A DNA stretch of 64,000 bases from Paenibacillus albus (lineage in GTDB: Bacteria > Bacillota > Bacilli > Paenibacillales > Paenibacillaceae): NCBI RefSeq assembly GCF_003952225.1, contig NZ_CP034437.1, positions 1,998,501-2,062,500 of the forward strand. Direction: 5' to 3'. Under the pieces are notes generated by a model. It saw nothing but the letters and a program-made list of their open reading frames with translations. It did no database searches and was not told where the DNA came from. Position 1 is the first letter of the stretch, and the number at the start of each line of letters is the position of its first letter. This document shows, in pieces, positions 9,365 to 17,907 of the stretch. A program made the position numbers and the translations under genes.

Positions 9365-9415
9365 TTTGGAAAATACCGAATTGTGATATACTGTTTATGT
9401 GATATACAATTTCGG
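9365..9415 (+). promoter_or_regulatory. TetR gene promoter with operator-like repeats
   Basis: TTTGGA (9365-9370), a 16-base spacer and TATACT (9387-9392) form a promoter. TGTGATATAC occurs twice (9382-9391 and 9398-9407), spaced by 16 bases, flanked by imperfect inverted arms CCGAATTGT (9376-9384) and ACAATTTCGG (9406-9415). ATATACTGTTTAT (9386-9398) recurs exactly, inverted, in the ABC exporter promoter at 12063-12075. Confidence 0.65.
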
Positions 9416-9446
9416 TGCTGGAAAGGCATGATACCGGAGGATCTGA

Positions 9447-10283
9447 ATGATGCGGAAAGAGAATAATGCAGATTTAACGCAAAATGAGAATGTACATACA
9501 GATTCGACTGCAGATACAGACAACGATGAGGTACTTCAAAGCTTGCCGAATGCTTTGGCGATAAGCTGGGGGTATGTGAAGCAGCAGAAGCGGGGACCGA
9601 AAGGCGAGCTGAGCATCAAGATGATCGTCGATGCGGCGATCGCAATCGCTGACAAGGACGGGCTATCCGCCGTCTCTATGAACCGTGTCGCACAATCACT
9701 CGGCTATTCTGCGATGTCGCTATACAGATATATCCAGAGCAAAGAGGATCTGATTCTGCTCATGCAGGAGGCTGTTTGCGCCTATGACGTTCTTCCGAGC
9801 ACGGGGGATGAGGACTGGCGGGAAGGCTTAAGGGAGTTTGTTCGGGTAACGGCATCCGTATTCTGCGAGCATCCTTGGTTCGGCGATATACCGGTCTCCG
9901 GCGTGCCGATGACCCCTAATCATCTGCGGATCGTCGATTGGGCGCTGCGATCGCTTCGGAATATGCCGGTCAATGATTTTGAGAAAATGTCATTCGTGCT
10001 TCTAGTGAGCAGCTACGCGAGAAGCATCGGTCTTATTCAGCGTGATCTGATTCTCGCTGTCCGGGCGGGTAAGTCACCAGAGGCTTTCAGCGGTCTAAGC
10101 TACACAGGGGCGCTGAAGCAGCTCGTCACAGCGGAGGCGTATCCCGATTTGTATCCGATTGTAGCATCCGGCGCGTATACCGGAGAGAATGAGGTCGAGA
10201 ATACGGTAGGCAATGATTTTGACTTCGGCTTGGAGCGAATACTTGACGGTATCCAAGCTTTCCTGGATCGGAAACAGCAATAA
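9447..10283 (+). CDS. TetR/AcrR-family repressor
   Basis: A 278-residue regulator with an unusually long polar N-terminal extension of about 45 residues, then the TetR helix-turn-helix (IVDAAIAIADKDG, VSMNRVAQSLGYSAMSLYRYI at about residues 70-110), and a C-terminal ligand domain of the TetR_C type (ILDGIQAFLDR at the end). The first ATG has GGAGG six bases upstream. It converges on a DrrAB-like exporter operon across a shared terminator. Its promoter shares a 13-base motif with the exporter promoter, so it probably represses both itself and the exporter and responds to the exported drug. The ligand is unknown. Confidence 0.9.
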   Translation: MMRKENNADLTQNENVHTDSTADTDNDEVLQSLPNALAISWGYVKQQKRGPKGELSIKMIVDAAIAIADKDGLSAVSMNRVAQSLGYSAMSLYRYIQSKEDLILLMQEAVCAYDVLPSTGDEDWREGLREFVRVTASVFCEHPWFGDIPVSGVPMTPNHLRIVDWALRSLRNMPVNDFEKMSFVLLVSSYARSIGLIQRDLILAVRAGKSPEAFSGLSYTGALKQLVTAEAYPDLYPIVASGAYTGENEVENTVGNDFDFGLERILDGIQAFLDRKQQ

Positions 10284-10287
10284 AGTA

Positions 10288-10328
10288 AACAGCGCCTCGG
10301 CCAACTCGGCTGAGGCGCTGTTCTTTTA
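10288..10328. terminator. bidirectional terminator between TetR and ABC permease
   Basis: An AACAGCGCCTC..GCC stem pairs with its complement (10288-10303 with 10308-10322, one mismatch) around an AACTC loop, with a T-rich tail rightwards and A-rich flank leftwards, serving both convergent genes. Confidence 0.8.
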
Positions 10329-10341
10329 TGTGGCCATCGTA

Positions 10342-11130
10342 TTAACGCCGTCCCGACTTCCGCTTGAAGACAAGGTTGCACCAGATAAATGCGATAGCGA
10401 GTAGTCCTAGGCACCAAGCAATCGCCAGCCAGCCGTTGTTATGAATCGGGGTTCCGTTCAACAGTCCGCGAATCGTCTCAATAACGGGAGTAATCGGCTG
10501 ATGCTCCGCGACTCCGCGCAGCCATATCGGCATCGTATCGGTGGGAACGAAGGCGCTGGAGAGATAGGGGAGGAACAGCAGCGCGAAGCCATATCCGCTT
10601 GCCGCGCTTGGGTTGCCGGATGAGAGCCCGATGGCGGCGAAAAGCACGGTGAATGCCAGAATGAATAACGCGATAACACCAAGCGCAGCCAGCCATTCAC
10701 CAGCAGAGGCGGAGGAGCGATAGCCGACGAGATGACCGACGCCGATGACGATTCCGGTTGCAAGCAGATTGCGCGCAAGACTTGCGACGATATGCCCCGT
10801 GATGACGGAGACGCTATGCAGCGGCATCGTGCGGAATCGGTCGATAATGCCGTTAGTCATATCTTCTGCAACGCTTACCGCGGTTGAGGAGGAGCCGAAT
10901 CCGGCGCATAGCAGAATGATGCCAGGAACAACATAAACCACGTAATCTCCGCCGGGGTCAATCGCCCCTCCGAATACGTAAGTGAACATCAGCATGAGCA
11001 TCACGGGGAGAACGATCGCCATGACCAGCGCTTCGGTATTGCGCATGCTTAGCCGAATGCTCCGTCCGATAAATACGGCGTTTGTCGTGAGATACGTCGG
11101 TTTCACTTCCGTCATTTGCGTAGGTGTCAT
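10342..11130 (-). CDS. ABC-2 exporter permease, DrrB-like
   Basis: A 262-residue membrane protein with six hydrophobic segments and the DrrB/ABC-2 pattern. The cytosolic N-terminus (RSIRLSMRNTEAL) leads into the first helix, the conserved loop AEDMTNGIIDRFRTMPL precedes helix 3, and the end carries the family stretch PIWLRGVAEHQPITPVIETIRGLLNG. It forms an efflux pump with the ATPase gene, whose end it overlaps by four bases (ATGA arrangement, 11127-11130). In antibiotic producers DrrAB exports daunorubicin; here the substrate is unknown. The operon is probably controlled by the convergent TetR repressor. Confidence 0.9.
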   Translation of the reverse strand: MTPTQMTEVKPTYLTTNAVFIGRSIRLSMRNTEALVMAIVLPVMLMLMFTYVFGGAIDPGGDYVVYVVPGIILLCAGFGSSSTAVSVAEDMTNGIIDRFRTMPLHSVSVITGHIVASLARNLLATGIVIGVGHLVGYRSSASAGEWLAALGVIALFILAFTVLFAAIGLSSGNPSAASGYGFALLFLPYLSSAFVPTDTMPIWLRGVAEHQPITPVIETIRGLLNGTPIHNNGWLAIAWCLGLLAIAFIWCNLVFKRKSGRR

Positions 11131-12014
11131 ACAGAAGCCTCCTCTTGCAGCGCAGTAGTAAGCGTGACGAATACATCATCCATGCTCGGTTTGCGAATGG
11201 TGACGCGCGTTCCAGGAGCAATCCGATCCCCGAGCCCATTAAGCGTCTGCCGGACATCGTGCAGACTTCCGCTGGTCGGAATCGACATGACGACTTGCTC
11301 CTCCTCGTCAATCAGTTCTATAACCTCGCCGCCGACACGGGCTTTGAGCTGTTCCGCCGTGCCTGTTGCCACGACATTCCCGCCGGAAATGACGGATATC
11401 CGATCTGCCAGCTGATCGGCCTCCTCCAAATATTGCGTGGTCAGAAACACCGTTATTCCTCGCGTCTTCAAATTCACAATAATGTCCCATAAGGCACGTC
11501 TGCTTGTCGTATCAAGTCCGGTAGTCGGCTCATCAAGAAAGAGGATAGGTCGTGGGACGACAAGGCTGATGGCCAGATCCAGCTTGCGGCGCATGCCGCC
11601 GGAGTAGGTTTTAACCCGTTTGTCCGCAGCGGCGGACAAGTCGAAGAGCTCAAGCAGCTCGGCAGTTCTCGCCTTTGTCTGAGCGGCTGTTAATCCCGAC
11701 AATCTGCCGATCATATTCAGGTTTTCACGGCTAGTCAGCATCTCGTCAACGGCTGCGAATTGTCCCGTCAAGCTGATCGAGCGCTTGATTCCGCTTTGCT
11801 CTGTCGCCACATCATATCCGGCAACCTTGGCGCTTCCCGCGTCGGCGTCCGTCAGCGTCGTTAAGATGTGGATCAGCGTCGTTTTACCGGCGCCGTTTGG
11901 CCCAAGCAGCGCGTGAATAGTACCCTTTTGCACGATAAGATCAATGCCGTTTAATACGGTCTGCTGGCCGTAGCTCTTGCGCAAACCTTGAATTTCAATG
12001 GCGTTTAGGTTCAT
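11127..12014 (-). CDS. ABC exporter ATP-binding protein, DrrA-like
   Basis: A 295-residue ATPase. Walker A is GPNGAGKTT, the signature is SGGMRRKLDLA, Walker B is ILFLDEPTTGLD, and the switch region follows in VFLTTQYLEEAD. The C-terminal extension (VGGEVIELIDEEE..., ending in PSMDDVFVTLT) is the DrrA-type accessory domain. The frame opens at 12032, but the ATG at 12014 has GGAGG seven bases upstream and is preferred. It energises the overlapping DrrB-like permease. Three TAAACAGT copies with 16-base spacing lie just upstream and overlap the likely promoter, indicating repression by the TetR protein at 9447. Confidence 0.92.
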   Translation of the reverse strand: MNLNAIEIQGLRKSYGQQTVLNGIDLIVQKGTIHALLGPNGAGKTTLIHILTTLTDADAGSAKVAGYDVATEQSGIKRSISLTGQFAAVDEMLTSRENLNMIGRLSGLTAAQTKARTAELLELFDLSAAADKRVKTYSGGMRRKLDLAISLVVPRPILFLDEPTTGLDTTSRRALWDIIVNLKTRGITVFLTTQYLEEADQLADRISVISGGNVVATGTAEQLKARVGGEVIELIDEEEQVVMSIPTSGSLHDVRQTLNGLGDRIAPGTRVTIRKPSMDDVFVTLTTALQEEASV

Positions 12015-12041
12015 GTGAAGTCCTCCATTCACAAACTGATT

Positions 12042-12090
12042 ATTATATAAACAGTTATTTATATAAACAGTATATACAGTAAACAGTTAT
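12042..12090 (-). promoter_or_regulatory. ABC exporter promoter with three phased operator repeats
   Basis: TAAACAGT occurs at 12048-12055, 12064-12071 and 12080-12087, each 16 bases apart. A leftward TATAAT (+ strand 12042-12047) lies beside the first copy. The middle copy extends to a 13-base exact match with the TetR promoter (9386-9398, inverted). Confidence 0.65.
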
Positions 12091-12149
12091 TGTGCAAGAC
12101 GTGGACAACCAGAAATTTATCGAGGTTCGCAGGGTCGTTTCTGAGCATC

Positions 12150-12180
12150 AAAAAAGCGATTGCTCGGAATGAGCAATCGC
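12150..12180 (-). terminator. rho-independent terminator after the ROK gene
   Basis: A perfect 10-bp stem (12156-12165 with 12171-12180) with a 5-base loop, followed leftwards by six or more U residues. It lies about 75 bases beyond the ROK stop. Confidence 0.85.
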
Positions 12181-12256
12181 ACTATAATTCACTACATTTT
12201 ATTCTCGTCTACCGCTAGGCGCTGACTGTCGCATGCCGATCGTCGTCTATACGATC

Positions 12257-13462
12257 TCAACCAATCTCCAGCCGATGCCTCACGTTCAATGCCGCGCCGG
12301 TCACAACTGCGTCTTCAGCAAGGCTGCCCTTGGAGAAGCGGGGCGCGTAGTCAGGTGCGTAATAGGTATTACCCAGTGCAGTCTCCGTTGCGATGCGATA
12401 AAAGTCGGGGCTTGAGTTCATGAGGACACCTCCGAGTAGGACGAGCTCCGGATGATAGAGATTGATCAGGTTAGCTAGTCCGATGCCAAGATAAGTGGCG
12501 GCTTGCTGGAAGGACTGCTTCACGGTGGGCTCATCGTCGTTTAACGCCTTTAAGAGCACTTCGTAATTAATCCGTTCCTGAGAGACACCGTATCGCTCGC
12601 ATAAGGATGAGCTGCCTCTCTTGGCATTCATTCGCGCCTCCCGCTCTAATGCCGGCACGGAGCAGAACGCTTCAAGCGCGCCGTAATTGCCGTTCTCATG
12701 CAGTCTCGGACCGTCGGAGTGCACGATCATTTGTCCGATCGAGCCTTCGGTGTCGTATTTGCCATGGACGATGCGCCCGTTCGTCATCATGGCGGCACGT
12801 AAGCTAATGCCTGCGTGCACATATAGCGCGTGTTCGGATCGTGGTTCGTGCGAGGCGCCGATTTCGCCCATCAGCGCGGTGTTCGCACCATTTTCCAAGA
12901 TGGCAGGGTGACCTGTCGCTTGTTCAAACATTTGGCAGATCGGAACGTCTGTCCACCCTTCGGCGGCGAAGTAGAGCGGGCGTAGAATGATGCCATGGCT
13001 TCGATCAAGCGGGCCGACAGCGCCGATGCCAATGCCTAATATTTGCTCAGCACGAATGCCGTGATCCTTTAATAAACGCTTCATTAAACCGGCGGCATGT
13101 GCGACAAGAGCTTCCGGTTTCATCGTTTCATCCATCCACCAGCGGACGAGCGACTTCGGATTAAGCGCCATATCGAATAAGCCGAGCGTTGAAGAGAAGC
13201 GGGATATTTCCAGTCCGAAAATATAGCGGTAATCCGGATTAATCCGGTAGAGAATCGGTTTGCGTCCGCCGCTTGACGGCCCGAAGCCGGTCTCGATAAT
13301 CAGCCCATCAGCTACGAGATCATCAAGAAGCCTTGTCAGCGTGCTGTTCGTTAATTGGTCAGCCGCAAGCAGCTCAGCTTTGGAGATCGTACCGCCGCTC
13401 TCCGCAATTCGCGCATAAATCCTCTCTTTTGGAGTGGCAACTCGGCTTTCTATATGGTTCAC
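12257..13462 (-). CDS. ROK-family transcriptional regulator (NagC/XylR type)
   Basis: A 401-residue sugar-responsive regulator. An N-terminal winged helix (ISKAELLAADQLTNSTLTRLLDDLVADGLI) is followed by the ROK kinase-like fold with phosphate-loop-like stretches (FGLEISRFSSTLGLFD, ILGIGIGAVGPLDR) and a C-terminal GGVLMNSSPDFY. The zinc motif normally seen as CxCGxxGC is replaced here by a sequence without cysteines (RLHENGNYGALEAF), so the structural zinc is probably absent. Start is GTG 13462. It is divergent from the chromate-type transporter pair, but sugar-family regulators rarely control those; its real target may be elsewhere. The inducer is unknown. Confidence 0.85.
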   Translation of the reverse strand: MNHIESRVATPKERIYARIAESGGTISKAELLAADQLTNSTLTRLLDDLVADGLIIETGFGPSSGGRKPILYRINPDYRYIFGLEISRFSSTLGLFDMALNPKSLVRWWMDETMKPEALVAHAAGLMKRLLKDHGIRAEQILGIGIGAVGPLDRSHGIILRPLYFAAEGWTDVPICQMFEQATGHPAILENGANTALMGEIGASHEPRSEHALYVHAGISLRAAMMTNGRIVHGKYDTEGSIGQMIVHSDGPRLHENGNYGALEAFCSVPALEREARMNAKRGSSSLCERYGVSQERINYEVLLKALNDDEPTVKQSFQQAATYLGIGLANLINLYHPELVLLGGVLMNSSPDFYRIATETALGNTYYAPDYAPRFSKGSLAEDAVVTGAALNVRHRLEIG

Positions 13463-13639
13463 GGGCTATCCCTGCCTATCAGTTGTCTATTGTCCTATGC
13501 TTCATTATAACGCAGCACACTTGATTCCAAAATAAATTTTACTATTCCTATAAATTCATTTGATAACAAATTCCACGAAATACTTAAATCCAAAATGGAA
13601 TAAAGATGATATTATAGTGGTATAAGGAGTTGAGCGGAT

Positions 13640-14278
13640 ATGCGGAGCAATTGGCAAAAGCAGTTGACAACCTGCGGCGAGCTGTTTGCGATATTTACAA
13701 AGATAGGTCCTTCGACGTTTGGGGGCGGATATGCGATGATTCCCATTATCGAACGGGAGATTGTAGGGAAGCGGCAGTGGCTGGATGAGTCGGAACTGGC
13801 TGACATGCTGTCACTCGCGGGCAGCGCGCCGGGCGGCGTAGCGGTTAACTCGGCCGTGTTCGTCGGGTATCGCAAAGCAGGCATTGCGGGAGCGATCGCG
13901 TCCGTCATCGGCATTACGCTTCCGGCACTGCTGATCGTCATTGCGCTCAGCCTGGTGTACGTGCTGTACGGTGCGCATCCGAAGCTGGTTGCGGCTTTAA
14001 AAGGGATTCACGGCGCGGTAATCGCCCTCATTCTGATGGCTGCTTACAGGATGGCGAAGGCTGCCGTCATTGACAAAACAACGGCCGTGGTCGCAATCGC
14101 AACCGTCCTCTTGCAAGTGCTGCTGAAGATCAATCCGATTTATATTATCGTGATCGGGCTATTCGCGGGCATCGCGATCATCAAGGGCAAGGAGTTCCTC
14201 GGGCATCGAACAGGCATCGATAAAATGCCGTTGCAGCCTAGCGCGCAGGAGCTCTTCGCGCCTGAATATTACATTTAA
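13640..14278 (+). CDS. chromate transporter (CHR family), first half-size subunit
   Basis: A 212-residue membrane protein of the short CHR group. The family motif near the N-terminus is visible (FTKIGPSTFGGGYAMIPII) with the second motif LAGSAPGGVAVNSAVFVGY, then about five hydrophobic helices. Short CHR proteins work as pairs encoded side by side, and the partner starts 21 bases downstream. Known members export chromate, giving resistance, but many in soil Firmicutes have untested roles. A putative -10 (TATTAT region near 13610) precedes the gene in an AT-rich divergent region shared with the ROK gene. Family is certain, substrate is inferred. Confidence 0.9.
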   Translation: MRSNWQKQLTTCGELFAIFTKIGPSTFGGGYAMIPIIEREIVGKRQWLDESELADMLSLAGSAPGGVAVNSAVFVGYRKAGIAGAIASVIGITLPALLIVIALSLVYVLYGAHPKLVAALKGIHGAVIALILMAAYRMAKAAVIDKTTAVVAIATVLLQVLLKINPIYIIVIGLFAGIAIIKGKEFLGHRTGIDKMPLQPSAQELFAPEYYI

Positions 14279-14298
14279 GGGAGAGGGGGCGGCAGACA

Positions 14299-14832
14299 AT
14301 GGTATGGCAGTTGTTCTTTACTTTTCTGAAAATCGGATTTGTTTCGTTCGGCGGCGGCTATGCTGTCATCCCAATGATTCAATATGAAGTCGAGGCGCAT
14401 GGCTGGCTCGATACGGAGCGGTTCCAGCAAGCGGTCGCGATGGCGGGCATGTCGCCTGGTCCGATCTCAACGAACACCGCAACGCTTGTCGGCTACGACT
14501 CGGCTGGCGTAATGGGCGGCATCGCTGCAACACTCGGCATGGTACTGCCGTCGCTTGCGGTTATTGTGCTGCTATCGGCGCTCTTCTTCCGATTCCAAGG
14601 AAGTAAGTGGCTGAGGTCCTCGCTGTATGGATTAAGGCCAATTATTGCGGGTATGATTGCGTACGCGGCGCTGCATTTTGGATTCTTGAGCGGCAAAGAA
14701 GCTTTCACGTGGATGACCGTATCAACGTTAGTCATCTGCGCGGGCTGCCTCATTCTGCTCACGCGATATAAGCTGCATCCGGTTGCCGTAATCGCCGCAG
14801 CTGGCGTGGCGGGAATCGTTATATATACGTGA
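14299..14832 (+). CDS. chromate transporter (CHR family), second half-size subunit
   Basis: A 177-residue partner of the preceding CHR protein. It has the same motifs in its N-terminal half (FLKIGFVSFGGGYAVIPMI, then AGMSPGPISTNTATLVGY) and five to six hydrophobic helices. A GGGAGAGGGGG stretch lies upstream of the ATG. The two genes are evidently one operon (21-base gap) and the products are expected to assemble into one heterodimeric transporter with opposite membrane topology, as shown for other short-chain CHR pairs. A T-rich stretch near 14900 may end the transcript, but the hairpin there is imperfect. Confidence 0.9.
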   Translation: MVWQLFFTFLKIGFVSFGGGYAVIPMIQYEVEAHGWLDTERFQQAVAMAGMSPGPISTNTATLVGYDSAGVMGGIAATLGMVLPSLAVIVLLSALFFRFQGSKWLRSSLYGLRPIIAGMIAYAALHFGFLSGKEAFTWMTVSTLVICAGCLILLTRYKLHPVAVIAAAGVAGIVIYT

Positions 14833-15001
14833 AACAAGGTTGTCAGACCAAGGGGCAGGCAGATACCAGGTATCTTCCCATTCCTTCGGATGGCAGCCTT
14901 TTGTTTTTTTTGCAGTGCAGCCAGGCCTTGTTTGCAGGTAAGATAGATAGAGATGTGGACAGGCACTCATCGCAAAACGCACAAAGTGGGAGGATGTAAG
15001 G

Positions 15002-16477
15002 ATGCAGCCGAATATTTTGCTGATTACTGTAGATCAAATGAGAGGGGATTGCTTGCATTATTTGGGCCATCCCGTGATCCAAACTCCTAACTTGGACAAC
15101 TTGGCGAGGAATGGAGCAACCTATACGAATGCCTACACGGCAACGCCTTCTTGCATCCCGGCAAGAGCCGCGATCATGACCGGCATGAAGCAGGAGAATC
15201 ACGGCAGAGTTGGATATCAGGATAAAGTCCCTTGGAATTATGAGCATACGATTGCCGGCGAATTCGCAGCGGCAGGCTATCATACGCAGTGCGTTGGCAA
15301 AATGCATGTATACCCGACGCGCAACCTATGCGGCTTCCATAACGTGGTGCTGCATGATGGCTATATGCATTACAACCGGGACCGTTCCAAGACGTCCCCG
15401 CTGTCATGGTGGGATCAGTGCGATGACTACGTGAATTGGCTTCGCGAGAGGGCAGGCTCGAATGTAGATATTATGGACAATGGCCTCGATTGCAACGCCT
15501 CGACAGTAGCACGGCCTTGGCATCTCGACGAATCTTTGCATCCCACGAACTGGGCAGTGACACAATCCATCGATTTCTTGCGCAGACGTGATCCGAGCAA
15601 GCCTTTCTTTTTATGGACTTCGTTTGTCCGGCCTCATCCCCCGCTTGATCCGCCGCAAGCGTTCTTGGATCTATATGACGGGATTGAGCTTCCGCAGCCG
15701 CCGATCGGCGATTGGGCAGACCAATCGGACAGCAGCCGCAGCGGCTTGAATCCGACGACCGGCCGCGGCATTGTACATGAGCGTATGCGCCAGAAGGCGC
15801 TTGCCGCTTATTATGCGCTGATTACCCATATCGATCATCAAATCGGGCGTTTGTTGAATGCGCTATTCGAATATGGCGTCCAGAACAATACCATCATTCT
15901 GTTCACCTCGGATCATGGCGAGCTGATGGGTGATCATTTGTTGTATAAGAAGATTCTTCCGTATGAGGGAAGCGCGAAGGTTCCTTTTATTCTTAACGAT
16001 CCGACCGGAACATTGGGATTGAAGAGTGGGAAGCTGGTGGATGACGTCATTGAGCTGCAGGATATTATGCCGACATTGCTTCATGCGGCGGCTGTTCCGA
16101 TTCCGGGTTCAGTTGACGGCATGAGCGTCATTCCGCTTGCTCAGCCAGAGGCGAACACTGCGAAGTGGCGAGCTTATATTCATGGAGAACACAGCTTTGG
16201 CGAGCTGTCCTCCCACTATCTGACCGATGGCAAACGCAAATACATCTGGTTCTCGCAAACCGGCGAAGAGCAATTGTTCGATCTGGAGCGTGATCCGCAG
16301 GAGCTGCGAAATATAGCTGGGATTGAGCAGCACGGGGAACTGCTTGAGCTGTGGCGCGGGCGGTTGATCAGTGAGCTTAACGGCCGGGAAGAAGGTTATT
16401 CGGACGGTTCGAGGCTTATTGTCGGACAAACACCGGTCAATGTGCTGAGTCACTTGATCTCGAGCGATCTGCACTAG
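15002..16477 (+). CDS. sulfatase, arylsulfatase family, Cys-type
   Basis: A 491-residue sulfatase of the alkaline phosphatase superfamily. Metal ligands appear in the N-terminal stretch ILLITVDQMRGD and in the C-terminal motif LFTSDHGELMGDH. The modification site is C51-I-P-A-R55 with TG two residues later, so Cys51 should be converted to formylglycine by a maturase; none is encoded in this window. There is no signal peptide, so the enzyme is predicted to be cytoplasmic and to act on an imported sulfated sugar or a small sulfate ester. The start ATG has a GGGAGG upstream. It converges with the XylR-like regulator and lies near sugar-degrading genes, suggesting desulfation of a plant or algal glycan, which is inference. 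Confidence 0.88.
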   Translation: MQPNILLITVDQMRGDCLHYLGHPVIQTPNLDNLARNGATYTNAYTATPSCIPARAAIMTGMKQENHGRVGYQDKVPWNYEHTIAGEFAAAGYHTQCVGKMHVYPTRNLCGFHNVVLHDGYMHYNRDRSKTSPLSWWDQCDDYVNWLRERAGSNVDIMDNGLDCNASTVARPWHLDESLHPTNWAVTQSIDFLRRRDPSKPFFLWTSFVRPHPPLDPPQAFLDLYDGIELPQPPIGDWADQSDSSRSGLNPTTGRGIVHERMRQKALAAYYALITHIDHQIGRLLNALFEYGVQNNTIILFTSDHGELMGDHLLYKKILPYEGSAKVPFILNDPTGTLGLKSGKLVDDVIELQDIMPTLLHAAAVPIPGSVDGMSVIPLAQPEANTAKWRAYIHGEHSFGELSSHYLTDGKRKYIWFSQTGEEQLFDLERDPQELRNIAGIEQHGELLELWRGRLISELNGREEGYSDGSRLIVGQTPVNVLSHLISSDLH

Positions 16478-16498
16478 CGGTCATACTTGAAAATAATA

Positions 16499-16539
16499 AT
16501 GGTGATGCGGGCACTCTGCCCTGCATCACCATTTATTTT
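16499..16539. terminator. bidirectional terminator between sulfatase and XylR-like genes
   Basis: ATGGTGATGC (16499-16508) pairs perfectly with GCATCACCAT (16523-16532); the stem continues with GGGCA/TGCCC around CTC. T-rich sequence follows on both strands. Confidence 0.82.
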
Positions 16540-16548
16540 GCTCCAAAA

Positions 16549-17727
16549 CTATCGAACAGTACCTTTGTTCTTCCGATATTCACCCGGCCGAATGCCTGTA
16601 GCCCGCATGAACGCGACGCTCATATACTCGGTATGCTTAAAGCCTGTACGCTCGGCAATGGTTGCCAGGGCCAGCTTCGTATCGACTAAGAGCTTCTTGA
16701 CCAGATTCAGCTTGACTGCGAGAATTTCGTCATGCGGCGTTCGTCCAAGCGCTTTCTGGAATCGGCTGTCCAGCACGCGTCGGGATACCGAGAAGTGATC
16801 AAGGAGATGCTGCACTTGAATATCTTCGTGCGCGTGATTGCGGATGAAGCGAATGACATCGGATACCAGTTTGTCTTCGACGGCGAGGACGTTGGAGGAC
16901 AGCCTGACCTGAATGCTGATCGGCTCAATCAAGTGGATTCGCTCTTCAATGGCCTCTCCCGCCATCATACGCTCCAGCAGCTGCGCGGCTAAATATCCGG
17001 TCTTGAGGGCGTTCGTCTGAATGCTCGACAGAGGCGGAGTGGATAGCTCGCACAGTAATTCGTCATTATCGACGCCGATAACAGCCGCTTCATCAGGTAC
17101 GGCGACGCCTGCATATCGGCAAGCCTCCAGCAGCTGCTGGCCGCGAATGTCGTAACAAGCCATAATGCCGATCGGCTTAGGCAGCTCCTTCAGCCAGCGG
17201 ATCAGCTCTTCGCTGCTGGAATGCCAGGACTCTTCATGCGCCGCGTCTGCAGGCGTCTCGAAATAGAGGCAATCGTAGCCTTTGGACTTCAAATACGACT
17301 GATAAGCTTCGCCCCGCAGAATCGACCACTGGAAGCGGGGGTCGCCGTAGAAGGCGAAGTGCTTGAAGCCGCGCTCCAAGAAATGCTCAGCCGCCATCGC
17401 TGCAATGGACTGATCGTTCGTTTCTACACATGGCAGAGAGGGAATTCTTCTGGACGCGCTGACGTCAATAGCGGGCAGTCCTTTCTCGCGGATGAACCTC
17501 GCCGTCTGTTCATTCTCGATCCGCGCAATAATGCCGTCTCCGTTCCAATGGTCGAGCCACGCGAAATTGTTGCTGCCCCTGCTGTGTTCACCCAAGGTGA
17601 CGGACCACGACGAGGCGTGCTCACGAAGGTAGTTTTTGATCCCATTTAACAAACCGCGCGCATACTCATTTGAGGTTTCGATCAGCAGCGCAACCTGCTT
17701 GCGTTGTGGAGTAGTAAATAAACTCAT
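16549..17727 (-). CDS. XylR-like AraC regulator with periplasmic-binding-type sugar domain
   Basis: A 392-residue regulator built like E. coli XylR. A LacI-like sugar-binding domain occupies residues about 10-275 (VALLIETSNEYARGLLNGI at the start, IMACYDIRGQQLLEAC and VIGVDNDELLC in the middle). The C-terminal 105 residues form an AraC DNA-binding domain (LLDHFSVSRRVLDSRFQKALG, then ATIAERTGFKHTEYMSVAF and RPGEYR). The ATG has GGAGGG upstream. It is divergent from the oxidoreductase/DUF6807/dehydrogenase operon at 17908-20909 and convergent with the sulfatase, and most likely activates the former when its sugar is present. The inducer cannot be read from the sequence. Confidence 0.9.
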   Translation of the reverse strand: MSLFTTPQRKQVALLIETSNEYARGLLNGIKNYLREHASSWSVTLGEHSRGSNNFAWLDHWNGDGIIARIENEQTARFIREKGLPAIDVSASRRIPSLPCVETNDQSIAAMAAEHFLERGFKHFAFYGDPRFQWSILRGEAYQSYLKSKGYDCLYFETPADAAHEESWHSSSEELIRWLKELPKPIGIMACYDIRGQQLLEACRYAGVAVPDEAAVIGVDNDELLCELSTPPLSSIQTNALKTGYLAAQLLERMMAGEAIEERIHLIEPISIQVRLSSNVLAVEDKLVSDVIRFIRNHAHEDIQVQHLLDHFSVSRRVLDSRFQKALGRTPHDEILAVKLNLVKKLLVDTKLALATIAERTGFKHTEYMSVAFMRATGIRPGEYRKNKGTVR

Positions 17728-17867
17728 TCGATACCCTCCAATTCAAGCTGATACCCATTCGAATCACCTTTAATTGCTACTTATTATACAATGCCCACGT
17801 AAAAAATCTCATTTTCATGAAAAATAATTGCATCGACTTCCGCGGCCGCTCGGTTTAAAGTAAGTTT

Positions 17868-17881
17868 TGTTAGCGCTTTAT
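17868..17881. promoter_or_regulatory. candidate catabolite-repression (cre) site
   Basis: TGTTAGCGCTTTAT fits the CcpA cre consensus except for the last two positions and lies 27 bases before the oxidoreductase start, a usual place for CcpA repression of sugar operons. Confidence 0.4.
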
Positions 17882-17907
17882 TAAGTACTTACTAGGAGGA
17901 TGCTCAA

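Noticed and set aside
14861-14875. Palindrome AGATACCAGGTATCT after the chromate transporter genes
   Set aside because: It may be part of an imperfect terminator with the T-rich stretch near 14900, but the stem is not convincing enough to annotate.
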